A stretch of 64,000 nucleotides of DNA from JAPPHY01 sp034423135 (GCA_034423135.1 DAOUJC010000008.1:124001-188000); one strand, 5' to 3'; shown: positions 49,400 to 59,098, counted from the first letter of the stretch. Numbers and translations are program-made. Notes: generated by a model not told the origin, from the letters alone.

Positions 49400-52255
49400 A
49401 TGGCCTCTGCGATTTCGGTTGTCATCGACGGAAAAGAGGTAGTCACCCAACCGGGGAAGACCATAATCCAGGCGGCCATGGATTCTGGCCTCTACATCCC
49501 GTATCTCTGCTACTACCCCGGCATGAAGCCGTTCGGGGCCTGCCGGATGTGCGTCGTCGAGGTTGAGAACGCCCGCGGCACACCCGCATCCTGCACGACA
49601 CCCGTCGCCGACGGCATGGTGGTGCACACCAACACTCCGCAGATCCAGGACCTCCGCAAGGGCATCACCGAGCTGATCATCTCAGAGCATCCTCACGGCT
49701 GCCTCACCTGTCATCGCACGAACATTGACGGCGCAGACCTGTGCGGACCCGAGGACATCTGCCAGCGCCACGTCTCAGTCACTGACCGGTGCGTGGCCTG
49801 CCCCAAGAATGAGCGGTGTGAGCTAAAGGACACCACGATATTCGTGGGCACCGGCCTCACCACGCCACTCACGTACAAGTACCGCGAGCTGCCCGTGGTC
49901 ACGCAGGACCCGTTCTACGACATGGACTACAACCTCTGCATCGTGTGCGGACGCTGCGTTCGCGCCTGCGAGGAGATTCGCGGAGACAGCGCCATTACGT
50001 TCACGGAGCGGTCCGGCATATCGCTGGTGGGGCCCGCGCACGGCACGTCGCTGCTGGAGTCCGGCTGCGAGTTCTGCGGCTCCTGCATAGACGTGTGCCC
50101 GGTGGGAGCGCTCGTGGAGTCCCCATACAAGTGGGAGAAGGCAGTCGACACGGTCTCCACCACGTGCCCGCAGTGCCCGGTGGGCTGCCAGCTGAAGCTG
50201 GAGGTGAACCGGCGGGGCAGGGTCATTCGAGCCATACCCGACCTGGAGGCCGAGGCCAACAGGGGACAGGCGTGCTTCAAGGGCAAGTTCGGCCTGGATT
50301 TCGTCAACAGCCGCAGCAGGCTCAGAAACCCGCTGATCAGGCGCAACGGCGTGCTGGAGGAGGCGTCCTGGGAGGAGGCGATCGCACTAGTCGCGGAGAA
50401 GCTGGGAGAGTACAAGGGAGACTCATTCGCCGCCATCGCGTCCTACCGCGGCACCAACGAAGAGAGCTACCTGGTGCAGAAGTTTGCGCGCACGGTGATG
50501 GGAACCAACAACGTTGACCACTCCTCCAACCTGAAGCCTGAGCTTGCGAGGCCCCTGCAGGACGCTCTCGGATTCCAGGCAGCCACCAACCCCGTCTGGG
50601 ACCTGGACAATGCGGGCTGCGTGCTCACCGTGAGCACCAACGTCACCGAGGAACACAACGTGGCCGCAGTGCCCGTCAAGCGGGCAGTGCAGAACGGAGC
50701 CAAGCTCGTAGTCATCGACCCTCGCGAGGTTGAGCTGACGCGCTACGCTACAGTTTGGGTCCGGCCGAGGCCGGGCACCGAGGCAACGCTGCTCGGCGGC
50801 ATGCTGCGGGTCATATCCGACGAGGTGCTGGAAGACCAGGATTTCATTCGAGAGCGGTGCGAGAACCTGGACGGCCTCAAGAACTCGCTCTGGAAGTTCG
50901 ATCTCAGTCGAGTGGAAGTCGTCACGGGCGTACCCCAGGAGGACATTCGAAACGCAGCCCGCACGTTCGCGGGCAACGGCCCCGCAGCCATACTCTACGC
51001 GTTGGACACCGTGCCCGCGTCGGAGAGGGAAGCGTGCGTAAACGCCATGGTGGATCTCGCGCTCCTCACGGGAAACGTGGGCAGGCCACACAGCGGCCTC
51101 TACCCGCTGCGGCCTGGCACCAACGATCAGGGTTCGTGGGACGTGGGCTGCGTGCCTGACCTGCTGCCTGGATACCGCCCGGTGGATGACGCCGGCGCAC
51201 GTTCGGTTCTGGGTGAGGCGTGGGGGTCTGAGCTGCCAAGCGGAGCAGGGATCGGCGTCCTGGATGCATTTCAGGCCGCAACCGATGGCCGCGTGAAGGC
51301 GATGATGGTGATTGGAGACAGCGCCTCCTACCACAGCGGCGAGCTGGGCGACATAATGTCCGCGGCAGGCAACCTCGACTTCCTGGTGGTGCAGGACACC
51401 TTCCTCACCGGTCTGGCACAGGCTGCGGACGTCGTGCTGCCCTCTGGCACATTCGCCGAGAAGGAAGGCACGTACACAAACCTGGAGCGGCGCGTGCAGC
51501 CCCTCAGGAAGGTGCTTGAGGTGCGGAACTCGAACGCCATGCCGGACTGGTGGATTGTCTGTGAGATCGCCAAGGCGATGGGTGCGCAGGGATTCGACTA
51601 TCACTGCCCGGCGCACGTACTCGACGAAATCTCCCGCGTGGTGCCGATGTACGCAGGGGTCTCCTACCAGCGGCTGCTCGCAAAGGAGCCCGTGCTCCAG
51701 CCCGTGACGATGCCGGCCTACCCACTGCCGAGCCAGTTACTGCCCACCACCGGAGGCCAGAACGCAGGGGTGCAGTGGCCCTGCGCATCGGCGGACGACG
51801 ACGGCACGGCCATCCTCTACGGAGACCAGTTTGCTGCCGGCATGGCCCATTTCATCCCCCTGGAGTTCAGGGAAGCGCCGGCCATGCCCACCTCCGACGA
51901 CTATCCGCTGCTGCTGCTTCCGGGGCGGGTACTGCACCAGTCGGATCGGGAGCTCGACATAGTGCTGGTGGGGCAGAAGAACCGGATTCAGAGCGAAGAA
52001 ACGCTGTGCATTCACCCTTCGGACGCTTCCACGCTGAACGTGGCGGACGGAGACATGGTGGAGGTGGTTTCCGCCCGTGAAAACCTCTTCGCCAGGGCGT
52101 CGCTGACCGAGCAGAACCTGCCAGGCACGGTGTCGGTCACATACCTCTTCGGCAACCTCGTGACGCAGCTGGAGAGCAGCGAGGACCCGGACGCCATGTC
52201 GCACGTGCCCGGCCTTCCGCTCACGCCTGTGAGACTGGCGAAGACCGAGGCCTAA
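49400..52255 (+). CDS. NuoG/formate-dehydrogenase-alpha-like subunit without the expected Mo-ligand Cys
   Basis: This 951-residue protein has an N-terminal [2Fe-2S] domain (CYYPGMKPFGACRMC), the His-Cys cluster (HPHGCLTCHRTN), a dicluster ferredoxin (CIVCGRCVRACEE, CEFCGSCIDVCP), then the molybdopterin region with CPQCPVGCQ and the C-terminal MopB domain. The overall form is that of NAD-dependent formate dehydrogenase alpha subunits. At the position of the Mo-binding Cys/Sec (usual DHC..LCH-type sequence) it reads NNVDHSSNLKPELARPL. FDH activity is therefore doubtful. ATG 49400 follows AAGGAG. Confidence 0.88.
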   Translation: MASAISVVIDGKEVVTQPGKTIIQAAMDSGLYIPYLCYYPGMKPFGACRMCVVEVENARGTPASCTTPVADGMVVHTNTPQIQDLRKGITELIISEHPHGCLTCHRTNIDGADLCGPEDICQRHVSVTDRCVACPKNERCELKDTTIFVGTGLTTPLTYKYRELPVVTQDPFYDMDYNLCIVCGRCVRACEEIRGDSAITFTERSGISLVGPAHGTSLLESGCEFCGSCIDVCPVGALVESPYKWEKAVDTVSTTCPQCPVGCQLKLEVNRRGRVIRAIPDLEAEANRGQACFKGKFGLDFVNSRSRLRNPLIRRNGVLEEASWEEAIALVAEKLGEYKGDSFAAIASYRGTNEESYLVQKFARTVMGTNNVDHSSNLKPELARPLQDALGFQAATNPVWDLDNAGCVLTVSTNVTEEHNVAAVPVKRAVQNGAKLVVIDPREVELTRYATVWVRPRPGTEATLLGGMLRVISDEVLEDQDFIRERCENLDGLKNSLWKFDLSRVEVVTGVPQEDIRNAARTFAGNGPAAILYALDTVPASEREACVNAMVDLALLTGNVGRPHSGLYPLRPGTNDQGSWDVGCVPDLLPGYRPVDDAGARSVLGEAWGSELPSGAGIGVLDAFQAATDGRVKAMMVIGDSASYHSGELGDIMSAAGNLDFLVVQDTFLTGLAQAADVVLPSGTFAEKEGTYTNLERRVQPLRKVLEVRNSNAMPDWWIVCEIAKAMGAQGFDYHCPAHVLDEISRVVPMYAGVSYQRLLAKEPVLQPVTMPAYPLPSQLLPTTGGQNAGVQWPCASADDDGTAILYGDQFAAGMAHFIPLEFREAPAMPTSDDYPLLLLPGRVLHQSDRELDIVLVGQKNRIQSEETLCIHPSDASTLNVADGDMVEVVSARENLFARASLTEQNLPGTVSVTYLFGNLVTQLESSEDPDAMSHVPGLPLTPVRLAKTEA

Positions 52256-52407
52256 CGCACCGCTTGCGCGGCGACCCGCGTCGGTTCGGCGAATGCCAGA
52301 TCGGCAGGTAGTCCGTGGCAATCCATTTTGGCTGACGGCCGTTCTTGCCGATTAGCATAGGTTTCGCCAGGCGTCGATGGGCTATTCCTATGCGCGCCGC
52401 AGTGCTG

Positions 52408-52413
52408 TAGAAT
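52408..52413 (+). promoter_or_regulatory. mutS -10 box
   Basis: TAGAAT at 52408-52413 with a weak -35. The predicted start near 52420 excludes codons upstream of it and favours TTG 52446. Confidence 0.45.
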
Positions 52414-52445
52414 TAGCTCATCCCTGCACCGAAGGTCGACCCACA

Positions 52446-54977
52446 TTGACCTCGCAAACCCCACTCAGGCAGCAGTACCTACGCATCAAGGGGGAGCACC
52501 CGGACGCCCTGCTGCTCTTCCGCATGGGCGACTTCTACGAGACGTTCGACGAGGACGCGCGGCTGGCTGCCAGGGAGCTTGAGATCGCGTTGACCTCTCG
52601 CGAGATGGGCAAGGGCCAGCGAGTTCCGCTTGCGGGCATTCCGTACCACGCACTCGAAAGCTACCTTGCCAGGCTTATCCGCAAGGGACATCGAGTTGCC
52701 ATCTGCGAGCAGGTGGGGGACACCTCCGGGCCGGGGCTGGTGGAGCGTCGAGTCGTGCGGGTGGTCACGCCGGGCACCCTCACAGAGACCTCCCTGCTGG
52801 AGCAGAGCGCCAACAACTACCTGGCCTCCGTGACGATTCAGGGCAACGACGCCGGCCTGGCCTACGTGGACATCACCACGGGCGAGTTCGCCACAACCCA
52901 GATTCCCGTCGACGACCTGCCGCTGGAGATCGAGCGGCTTGGCGCTTCGGAGGTGGTGGCGCCGGAAGGCTGCGACGTCCCGCCTTCCGGCCACGACTTT
53001 CTGCTGACGGCCCAGGATCCGGCCACCTTCCGGCACGCCGAGGCGGAGCAGACGCTGCTGGACCACTTCGGCGTAGCCACGCTGGAGGCCTACGGCTGCC
53101 ACGGCATGCCGCTGGCGGTGGGCGCGTCGGGAGCCATCCTTGCATACCTCAACAAAACGCAAAAACCCGCCCTCGGACGGCTTCAGGGCCTCTACACCTA
53201 CTCGCCGCGGGCCTTCATGGTGCTGGACCAGCAGACACGGCGCAACCTGGAGCTGTTCCAGGCCGGCCGGTGGGGCGAAGCGTCGCACTCGCTGCTTTCA
53301 ACAATAGACCTCACGGCCACGCCTATGGGCGGTCGCCTGCTGAGGCGCTGGCTCGGCCAGCCGCTGCTTGACCTGGCTGAGCTTGAGCGCAGGCTGGACG
53401 CAGTCGATTTTCTTCATTCGGACAGCATACGACGCAGGGAGGTCCTGGCCTGCCTCCGCGACATACCCGACCTGGAGCGCCTGCTGAGCCGCACGGCCAC
53501 AGGCATAGCCGTGCCGCGAGAGGTGGTCGGGCTGAAGGCCGGGCTGGAATCCGCGTCGCGGCTGCGTGCGCTGCTGGAATCCAGCGACGCCGTGCCCACG
53601 TGGCTCTGGAACACCATAGACCCATGCGAGGCAGTCACAACGCTCATATCGCATGCGCTTGAGGACTCGCCGGACGGGGCAGGCACCATCCGCAGGGGCT
53701 TCTCGCCGGAGCTGGACGAGCTACGAGACGCCTCCCGCAACGGGCGCGAGTACATCGCCGGACTGGAGCGCAAGGAGCGGGACAAGACTGGCATCAGGTC
53801 GCTGAAGGTGGGCTACAACCGGGTCTTCGGCTACTACATCGAGGTGAGCAACCCCAACCTGCCGCAGGTACCGGACGACTACACCCGGCGACAGACCCTG
53901 GTGGGCGGCGAGCGCTTCATCACGCCTGAGCTCAAGGAGTACGAGTCCATGCTCTTGAACGCCCAGGAGCGAATGGAGGAACTGGAGAACACCCTGTTCC
54001 GGCAGGTGTGCGCCCAGGTCACCGAGTACGACCGCGCGATCGCCGGTACGGCCGCTGCCGTGGGCAATGCAGACGTGCTGGCCTCCCTCGCGGAGGGGGC
54101 ATCGCGCTTCGGCTACGTGCGACCCACGCTCAACCTCGGGGACGCCATCGAGATTGAGGATGGGCGCCATCCTATGGTGGAGCGCACCCTGCCAGCGGGC
54201 GCATTCGTGCCGAACGACACGCGACTGAGCAGCAGCGACGCTCAGCTGGCCGTCATCACTGGCCCCAACATGTCCGGCAAGTCCACGTACATCCGGCAGG
54301 TGGCGCTCATCGTGCTGCTGGCACAGATAGGCAGCTTCGTCCCCGCGGATTCGGCCACGATAGGGATCGTGGACAGGGTGTTCACGCGCATTGGCCTGCA
54401 GGACGACCTGTCCACGGGCCAGTCCACGTTCATGGTGGAGATGGTGGAGACCGCTGGCATCCTGCACCACGCGACGCCGCGGTCGCTGGTGGTGCTGGAC
54501 GAGATTGGGCGGGGCACAAGCACCTACGACGGCCTGGCGATCGCACGGGCCACAGCCGAGCACATCCACAACAGCCCGCGCCTCGGGTGCAAGACCCTGT
54601 TCGCCACGCACTACCACGAGCTGACCAAGCTGGCGGACACGCTTCCGCGAGTGCGAAACCTGAACGTGGCAGCAGTGGAGTCGGAGGGTGGAGTCGTGTT
54701 CCTCCATCGCATCGTGCCCGGCGGCGCCGACAGGAGCTACGGGGTGCACGTGGCACAGCTCGCTGGGATTCCGCCGTCTGTGGTGGCGCGGGCGTGGGAC
54801 CTGCTCTCGGAGCTGGAGCGCGACGGGCTGAGAGCCACACCCCGGCAGCGGATGCTGTTCACAGTGGACAGCGCGCTGGTTGAGGAGCTGAAACGGCTGG
54901 ACGTGTCGTCGATGACGCCGCTGGAGGCCATCACCGCCCTGTACGAGCTGCAGCGCCGCGCGAGCGAGGAGGGGTAA
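52446..54977 (+). CDS. mutS: DNA mismatch repair protein MutS
   Basis: This 843-residue ATPase recognises mismatches. The mismatch-stacking motif is FRMGDFYETF (Phe-x-Glu). Connector, lever and clamp domains follow. The ATPase has Walker A GPNMSGKSTYIRQVA, Walker B VVLDEIGRGTSTYDG and ATHYHELT. TTG at 52446 was chosen because it gives the family N-terminus (TPLRQQYLRIKGEHPDALLL) and the TAGAAT box precludes the longer reading. A short hairpin and T-run follow the stop. Confidence 0.97.
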   Translation: MTSQTPLRQQYLRIKGEHPDALLLFRMGDFYETFDEDARLAARELEIALTSREMGKGQRVPLAGIPYHALESYLARLIRKGHRVAICEQVGDTSGPGLVERRVVRVVTPGTLTETSLLEQSANNYLASVTIQGNDAGLAYVDITTGEFATTQIPVDDLPLEIERLGASEVVAPEGCDVPPSGHDFLLTAQDPATFRHAEAEQTLLDHFGVATLEAYGCHGMPLAVGASGAILAYLNKTQKPALGRLQGLYTYSPRAFMVLDQQTRRNLELFQAGRWGEASHSLLSTIDLTATPMGGRLLRRWLGQPLLDLAELERRLDAVDFLHSDSIRRREVLACLRDIPDLERLLSRTATGIAVPREVVGLKAGLESASRLRALLESSDAVPTWLWNTIDPCEAVTTLISHALEDSPDGAGTIRRGFSPELDELRDASRNGREYIAGLERKERDKTGIRSLKVGYNRVFGYYIEVSNPNLPQVPDDYTRRQTLVGGERFITPELKEYESMLLNAQERMEELENTLFRQVCAQVTEYDRAIAGTAAAVGNADVLASLAEGASRFGYVRPTLNLGDAIEIEDGRHPMVERTLPAGAFVPNDTRLSSSDAQLAVITGPNMSGKSTYIRQVALIVLLAQIGSFVPADSATIGIVDRVFTRIGLQDDLSTGQSTFMVEMVETAGILHHATPRSLVVLDEIGRGTSTYDGLAIARATAEHIHNSPRLGCKTLFATHYHELTKLADTLPRVRNLNVAAVESEGGVVFLHRIVPGGADRSYGVHVAQLAGIPPSVVARAWDLLSELERDGLRATPRQRMLFTVDSALVEELKRLDVSSMTPLEAITALYELQRRASEEG

Positions 54978-55025
54978 GGGGCGCGAGGCGGGATAGCGTA
55001 ACTGTTCAGCATCTGTCGTATGTTC

Positions 55026-55045
55026 CGCCGCACCCGCGGCGTTTT
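55026..55045 (+). terminator. Possible mutS terminator
   Basis: Stem CGCCG (55026-55030)/CGGCG (55037-55041) followed by TTTT. The stem is short, so confidence is low. Confidence 0.4.
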
Positions 55046-55048
55046 CGC

Positions 55049-55078
55049 TTGCCCGCTCCCGCGGGCGGCCAGTATAAT
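55049..55078 (+). promoter_or_regulatory. Promoter of the HAD-like gene before mutL
   Basis: TTGCCC (55049-55054), 18-bp spacer, TATAAT (55073-55078). The predicted start is near 55085, 3 nt before the ATG, so the transcript is nearly leaderless. Confidence 0.6.
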
Positions 55079-55087
55079 TTACATCGG

Positions 55088-55534
55088 ATGCCCGGGTTGC
55101 CCACTGTGAACATCTTCTTCGACTGCGACTACACCATCATTGCCATGAACGGAGGCCTCCGCCCCGGAGTCCGCGACCTGTTCCAGCGCCTCACGGACGA
55201 CGGACACACCCTCTACGTATGGTCCGGCATGGGCATCCGGTGGCGGGAGGTCCGCAAGCACAAGCTGGACGACCTCGTAACCGACTGCTTCCACAAGCCG
55301 ATTTTCGACTACCGCAACCGCATGAAGACCCTGGGCGTCACGGTTGAGCCAGACTTGGTGATCGACGACTACCCGGACATCGTGGCAACCCTGGGAGGCG
55401 TACGCGTCAAAGCTTACCTGTACGAGAACCCGGCCGACAGGGAGATGGAGCGAATCTATCCCATCATCACGACTCTGTGTGACAACCTCACGCCTAACGT
55501 CGAAGGCGGGCTGTCGTCGCGAGAGTGGATGTAG
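55088..55534 (+). CDS. HAD-like small hydrolase
   Basis: This 148-residue HAD-like protein starts PTVNIFFDCDYTIIAMNGG (motif I, DxD) and has LYVWSGMGIRWR (motif II region) and LVIDDYPDIVATLGG (motif IV acidic residues). Sequence and size recall the HAD-like protein at 8666-9208. Activity is unknown. ATG at 55088 lies 3 nt after the predicted transcription start. It sits between mutS and mutL on the same strand. Confidence 0.75.
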   Translation: MPGLPTVNIFFDCDYTIIAMNGGLRPGVRDLFQRLTDDGHTLYVWSGMGIRWREVRKHKLDDLVTDCFHKPIFDYRNRMKTLGVTVEPDLVIDDYPDIVATLGGVRVKAYLYENPADREMERIYPIITTLCDNLTPNVEGGLSSREWM

Positions 55535-55544
55535 CCGCGCCGCC

Positions 55545-57272
55545 ATGCCGATCCGGGTACTCCCACCGCAGCAGGCCGCACGAATAGCCGCGGGCGAGGT
55601 TGTCGAGCGGCCGGCCTCCGTGGTCAAGGAGCTGGTGGACAACGCCATCGACGCGGGCGCAGGATCCATCACCGTCGAGATTCGAGGCGGCGGGCTGGAG
55701 CTGATCCGCGTGGTGGACGACGGCAGCGGCATACCGGCGGAGGAGGCGCCCCTGGCCTTCCAGCGCTTCGCCACCAGCAAGTTGCCCCCCGACGGAAGCC
55801 TGGAGCATATCGATACTCTTGGTTTCCGGGGCGAGGCGCTGCCAAGCATAGCCTCGGTGTCGGAGGTCACGCTGGTCACACGCACGGCGGACCAGCCTGC
55901 CGGCACGCAGGTAGAGCTGGAAGGCGGGGAGATCGTGCGGGTATCGCCGCAGGGAAGCCCAACCGGTACGTCAGTTGCCGTGCGCGGGCTGTTTCGGAAC
56001 GTGCCGGCGCGGCTCAAGTTCCTCAGGTCGGTGTCGGCTGAAGCCGGGCGCGTGCAGACGCTCGTGCAGCAGTTCGCGCTGGCCTTTCCGGAGGTCAGGT
56101 TTCGACTTGAAATCGATGGCAGAGCGGCGTTCACTGCGCCCGGCCGTGGCAGCCTGCGCGACGCCTGTGCAGCAGTCTACGGAGTGAAGCTCGCACAGTC
56201 GCTCCTGGAAGCCGCCTCGCCCGACGACGCCGGCCCGGACTCGCCAGCGGTCCGCGGACTCATTAGCCCGCCCGACGTGAGCCGATCAACGCGCGGCCAG
56301 ATCAGCTTGCTGGTGAACCGGCGCTGGATTCAGAGTCGGGCGCTGACATACGCACTCGAAGAGGCATACCAGGGCTTCCTCATGGAGCGTCGCCACCCGC
56401 TTGCCGTCCTGCACATCACCGTGCCTCCACAGGACATTGACGTCAACGTTCATCCCGCCAAGCTGGAGGTGCGCTTTCGGAAGGAGCGGGAGGTCTTTTC
56501 GGTGCTGCAACGCGCGGTAAGGGGCGCGCTTGTGGCGCAGTCGCCGGTACCCACGGTGAGCGTCGGCCTGGCGCCTCCCAGGCCCGTTGGCGGTTTCACA
56601 ACGGGCACAGCGGCGGCGCCTCAGGAGGTTCAGGTACAGCAGGCCCTGACGATGCTCGCGCCGGAAGTATGGTCGTCACAGCAGACAACGCCCCGGCAGG
56701 TTGTGCCCGCGCTGCGGGTGATAGGACAGGTCCAGAGCCTGTACATTGTGGCGGAGGGCCCGGGCGGCGTGTATCTGGTCGACCAGCACGCGGCGCACGA
56801 GCGAGTGCTGTACGAGAAGGTGGAGCGGGAGCTGAGTCAGCAGGCAACACAGGTGCAGGGCTTGCTCGAACCTGTGGTGATCGAGCTGAGCGCAACGCAG
56901 GAGGAGATCCTGGAGGGCGGATTCGACATATGGTCACGCTACGGCTTTGAACTGGAGAGGTTCGGGCAACGGACCTACCTGCTGAGGGCAGTGCCGGCAA
57001 CACTGCGAGACGCCGACCCCGAGGAGGCATTCCTCGCCATCCTGGAGGACGTAAGCGGAGGCATCAACGCAACGGAGTGGGAGGAAGAGATGGCAAAGTC
57101 GCTTTCCTGCCACGCCGCGGTCAGGGCAGGCAAGACCCTGCGCATGGAGGAGATGGAGAGCTTGCTGGCGCAGCTTGTGGCCTGCGAACGACCCAACACC
57201 TGCCCCCACGGACGCCCCACGATGGTGCACCTGAGCTCGGCGCACCTGCAGCGGGAGTTTGGCCGGCGGTAG
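55545..57272 (+). CDS. mutL: DNA mismatch repair protein MutL
   Basis: This 575-residue GHKL ATPase partners MutS. The N-terminal domain has IAAGEVVERPASVVKELVDN, VDDGSGIP and GFRGEALPSIASV. A variable linker (about 340-400) leads to the C-terminal dimerisation domain. That domain contains VDQHAAHERVLYEK, matching the DQHAxxExxxxE endonuclease motif of MutL proteins that nick DNA, as expected in a bacterium without MutH. ATG at 55545; start spacing after the HAD gene is 10 bp. Confidence 0.96.
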   Translation: MPIRVLPPQQAARIAAGEVVERPASVVKELVDNAIDAGAGSITVEIRGGGLELIRVVDDGSGIPAEEAPLAFQRFATSKLPPDGSLEHIDTLGFRGEALPSIASVSEVTLVTRTADQPAGTQVELEGGEIVRVSPQGSPTGTSVAVRGLFRNVPARLKFLRSVSAEAGRVQTLVQQFALAFPEVRFRLEIDGRAAFTAPGRGSLRDACAAVYGVKLAQSLLEAASPDDAGPDSPAVRGLISPPDVSRSTRGQISLLVNRRWIQSRALTYALEEAYQGFLMERRHPLAVLHITVPPQDIDVNVHPAKLEVRFRKEREVFSVLQRAVRGALVAQSPVPTVSVGLAPPRPVGGFTTGTAAAPQEVQVQQALTMLAPEVWSSQQTTPRQVVPALRVIGQVQSLYIVAEGPGGVYLVDQHAAHERVLYEKVERELSQQATQVQGLLEPVVIELSATQEEILEGGFDIWSRYGFELERFGQRTYLLRAVPATLRDADPEEAFLAILEDVSGGINATEWEEEMAKSLSCHAAVRAGKTLRMEEMESLLAQLVACERPNTCPHGRPTMVHLSSAHLQREFGRR

Positions 57273-57394
57273 CGACTGGTGCCAGCTTGCGTGTGTGCCA
57301 GCTAGGTGGTAGATCTCCCTGGGCATGAGACGTACTCCCGGAGCGAAGCGACGTTTGGATTGGTGTAGTGCACGACCAAGAACGCGCGTCAAAT

Positions 57395-57501
57395 GTCATT
57401 CTGAGCGTAGCGAAGAATCCAAGGCGTTTGGCGTGATACATCGCTGCCCCGTGAGCAAATGCTTTGGATTCTTCACGCCGCTGCGCTCCGTTCAGAATGA
57501 C
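57395..57501. repeat. Inverted pair of dispersed repeats
   Basis: GTCATTCTGAGCGTAGCGAA (from 57395) and its near reverse complement ending TTCAGAATGAC (to 57501) flank a 40-bp centre. They form a large imperfect hairpin. The 303-bp gap between mutL and the lipoprotein gene holds no gene. Confidence 0.75.
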
Positions 57502-57575
57502 GGTATAGCGTTGCTCCCAAGCAAGTTACGCCAAGGCCTCGCACGGACGGGGAGGGGAGAGCGAACCGGCTGGCG

Positions 57576-58313
57576 CTAACGCTCCAGGTACTCCTTGACC
57601 ATATCTCGGCGGGCGTCCTCGGTGTCACGCGCCCGGTACTGCTCCAGGAGGCCCGGCACGTCCGAGTACGGCACAAGCTCGTCGCCCTCGTACAGGATGG
57701 GGAAGCGGTGAATGGACTTGAGGAGCGAGCCGAATAGCGGTATCGAGTTGCTTCTCTGGATCTGGCCCAGGCTCTCCACAACCCGCTCTACACGCTGAAC
57801 CTCGTCCCAGAAACTCAGGTAGTCGGAAAGGTAGGCTCTCTGTGGCGGCCCTCCGTCCCTGGCCTTTACCTCGTCGAGGATCTGGGAGACGCCAAGCAGC
57901 CCGTGCTCTCCCTCAACCCAGATCAGCACCTTGCCCTGGCACTGGATCGTCGCCTCGTCCTCGGCGGCCTGCTCCACGTTGTCCAGGATGCAGTCGATGC
58001 GCTCCTGGAGAGTGAGGTAGTCCATGACCAGGTCGATCTTGCCTTCCCGCACGTCAACGGACCGGACGCCGCTGACCAGGTCCGGGAGGTCGTCGGAGTA
58101 GACCAGGATGCTCCCGTCAATCTCAATGTTGCCGCTGGGAGCCGACGCAGCGTCGATCTCGTCCAAGACCAGCTCGGCGTTGGTGGCAATCTCGTCGGTG
58201 ACGCAGCCCGCTGCGGATGCAAGGAGGAGAAACAGCAACGCCGGAATGCTCCATGACCGGAGGAGACTGCCGGCGCGCCTTGGCGTGGACGTTTTGCGAA
58301 TGTGCTTCCGCAC
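57576..58313 (-). CDS. Hypothetical lipoprotein
   Basis: This 245-residue protein has a signal peptide with lipobox (ALLFLLLASAAGC; acylation expected at the Cys by Lgt). The mature part is acidic, with an EIDAASAPSGNIEIDGSILV region and helical C-terminus (EQYRARDTEDARRDMVKEYL). No family is recognised. The start is GTG at 58313, 4 bp after the stop of the upstream Tat-peptide gene. Confidence 0.7.
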   Translation of the reverse strand: MRKHIRKTSTPRRAGSLLRSWSIPALLFLLLASAAGCVTDEIATNAELVLDEIDAASAPSGNIEIDGSILVYSDDLPDLVSGVRSVDVREGKIDLVMDYLTLQERIDCILDNVEQAAEDEATIQCQGKVLIWVEGEHGLLGVSQILDEVKARDGGPPQRAYLSDYLSFWDEVQRVERVVESLGQIQRSNSIPLFGSLLKSIHRFPILYEGDELVPYSDVPGLLEQYRARDTEDARRDMVKEYLER

Positions 58314-58317
58314 GAGG

Positions 58318-58551
58318 CTATCTCAGCCTGATCTGCTCCAGCTTGTTTCGCCAGAACCGCAGCCGGGAGCCGGGTCTGGGCGTGAAGAGCGAATCGGCGG
58401 CAGGACTACTGGCGGCGCCTGAGCGGGACGACAGGGACAGCCTTCGACTGGTGGCGGCTACGGCGGCCGCTGCCCCAAGGGCGATGGCTGCTCGCGTAAG
58501 AAACTCGCGCCTGTTCAGCAGCCGTGCGGTCCTCTCTGAGCTGTCCGTCAT
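58318..58551 (-). CDS. Small protein with twin-arginine signal
   Basis: This 77-residue protein has the twin-arginine motif NRREFLTRAAIALGAAAAVA at about residues 13-32 followed by a short, basic tail without a recognisable domain (FTPRPGSRLRFWRNKLEQIRLR). It may be a truncated gene or a small Tat-exported protein. It is co-oriented and 4 bp from the lipoprotein gene. The ACIII-like operon is divergent upstream. Confidence 0.6.
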   Translation of the reverse strand: MTDSSERTARLLNRREFLTRAAIALGAAAAVAATSRRLSLSSRSGAASSPAADSLFTPRPGSRLRFWRNKLEQIRLR

Positions 58552-58603
58552 GTATGCCTCCTCAAGCGTTTATGAGACTTGCTGCAACCTAGGTGAATTC
58601 CTA

Positions 58604-58633
58604 TTGACTTACCGGCGAACACGATTGTACACT
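58604..58633 (+). promoter_or_regulatory. Promoter of the ACIII/Qrc-like operon
   Basis: TTGACT (58604-58609), 18-bp spacer, TACACT (58628-58633). The predicted start is near 58640, leaving a leader of about 119 nt to the first ATG. Confidence 0.5.
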
Positions 58634-58758
58634 ACCTGAGGCTTGTTGCAAAGCCCGTAGGAGGGGCAGAACAGGCGGGTACGGACGAGCGCCAAACGGC
58701 GCAGCTGGCCCACCGGGGAGGCAGTGGGTGAGGAAAGCAGTGAACTAGGAATAAAGAG

Positions 58759-59049
58759 ATGGATCCAGAGTTCATCACGAGCGCCGACTGGGAAGAGATC
58801 GGCAACCTGCTCCACTTCTACTGGTTCGTACTACTCTTTGCAATTGGGTTTGGATTCAACTTCCTGATGGCGCACGCCATCATCCCTTCTCTCATCGGCA
58901 CCGGGCATCTGCCTGAAGGCGTTGGCAAGTCCCGCAGGTTCTTCTACATGGGCGCGCTCGTCTCGCTTGGGTTGGTGCTCTTCTTCCTCCTGAGAATCGT
59001 GCAGGAGGCCCACATCCTGAAGTCAGTATGGGAGCGCTGGTGGATTTGA
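58759..59049 (+). CDS. Small membrane protein at head of the respiratory operon
   Basis: This 96-residue protein has two membrane helices (about 17-40, FYWFVLLFAIGFGFNFLMAH; about 63-85). The basic loop between them is GVGKSRRFFYMG. It is not firmly recognised. Its place before the pentaheme gene suggests a small accessory subunit of the complex, similar in idea to the small membrane subunits of alternative complex III. Confidence 0.6.
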   Translation: MDPEFITSADWEEIGNLLHFYWFVLLFAIGFGFNFLMAHAIIPSLIGTGHLPEGVGKSRRFFYMGALVSLGLVLFFLLRIVQEAHILKSVWERWWI

Positions 59050-59098
59050 TGGCTGGTCGGGCGTCGGCCTCCATCACGGAAACCCAGACTACACGCAA

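Noticed and set aside
49400..52255. Firm call as formate dehydrogenase
   Set aside because: The expected Mo-ligand Cys/Sec segment is not present, so the name was left general.
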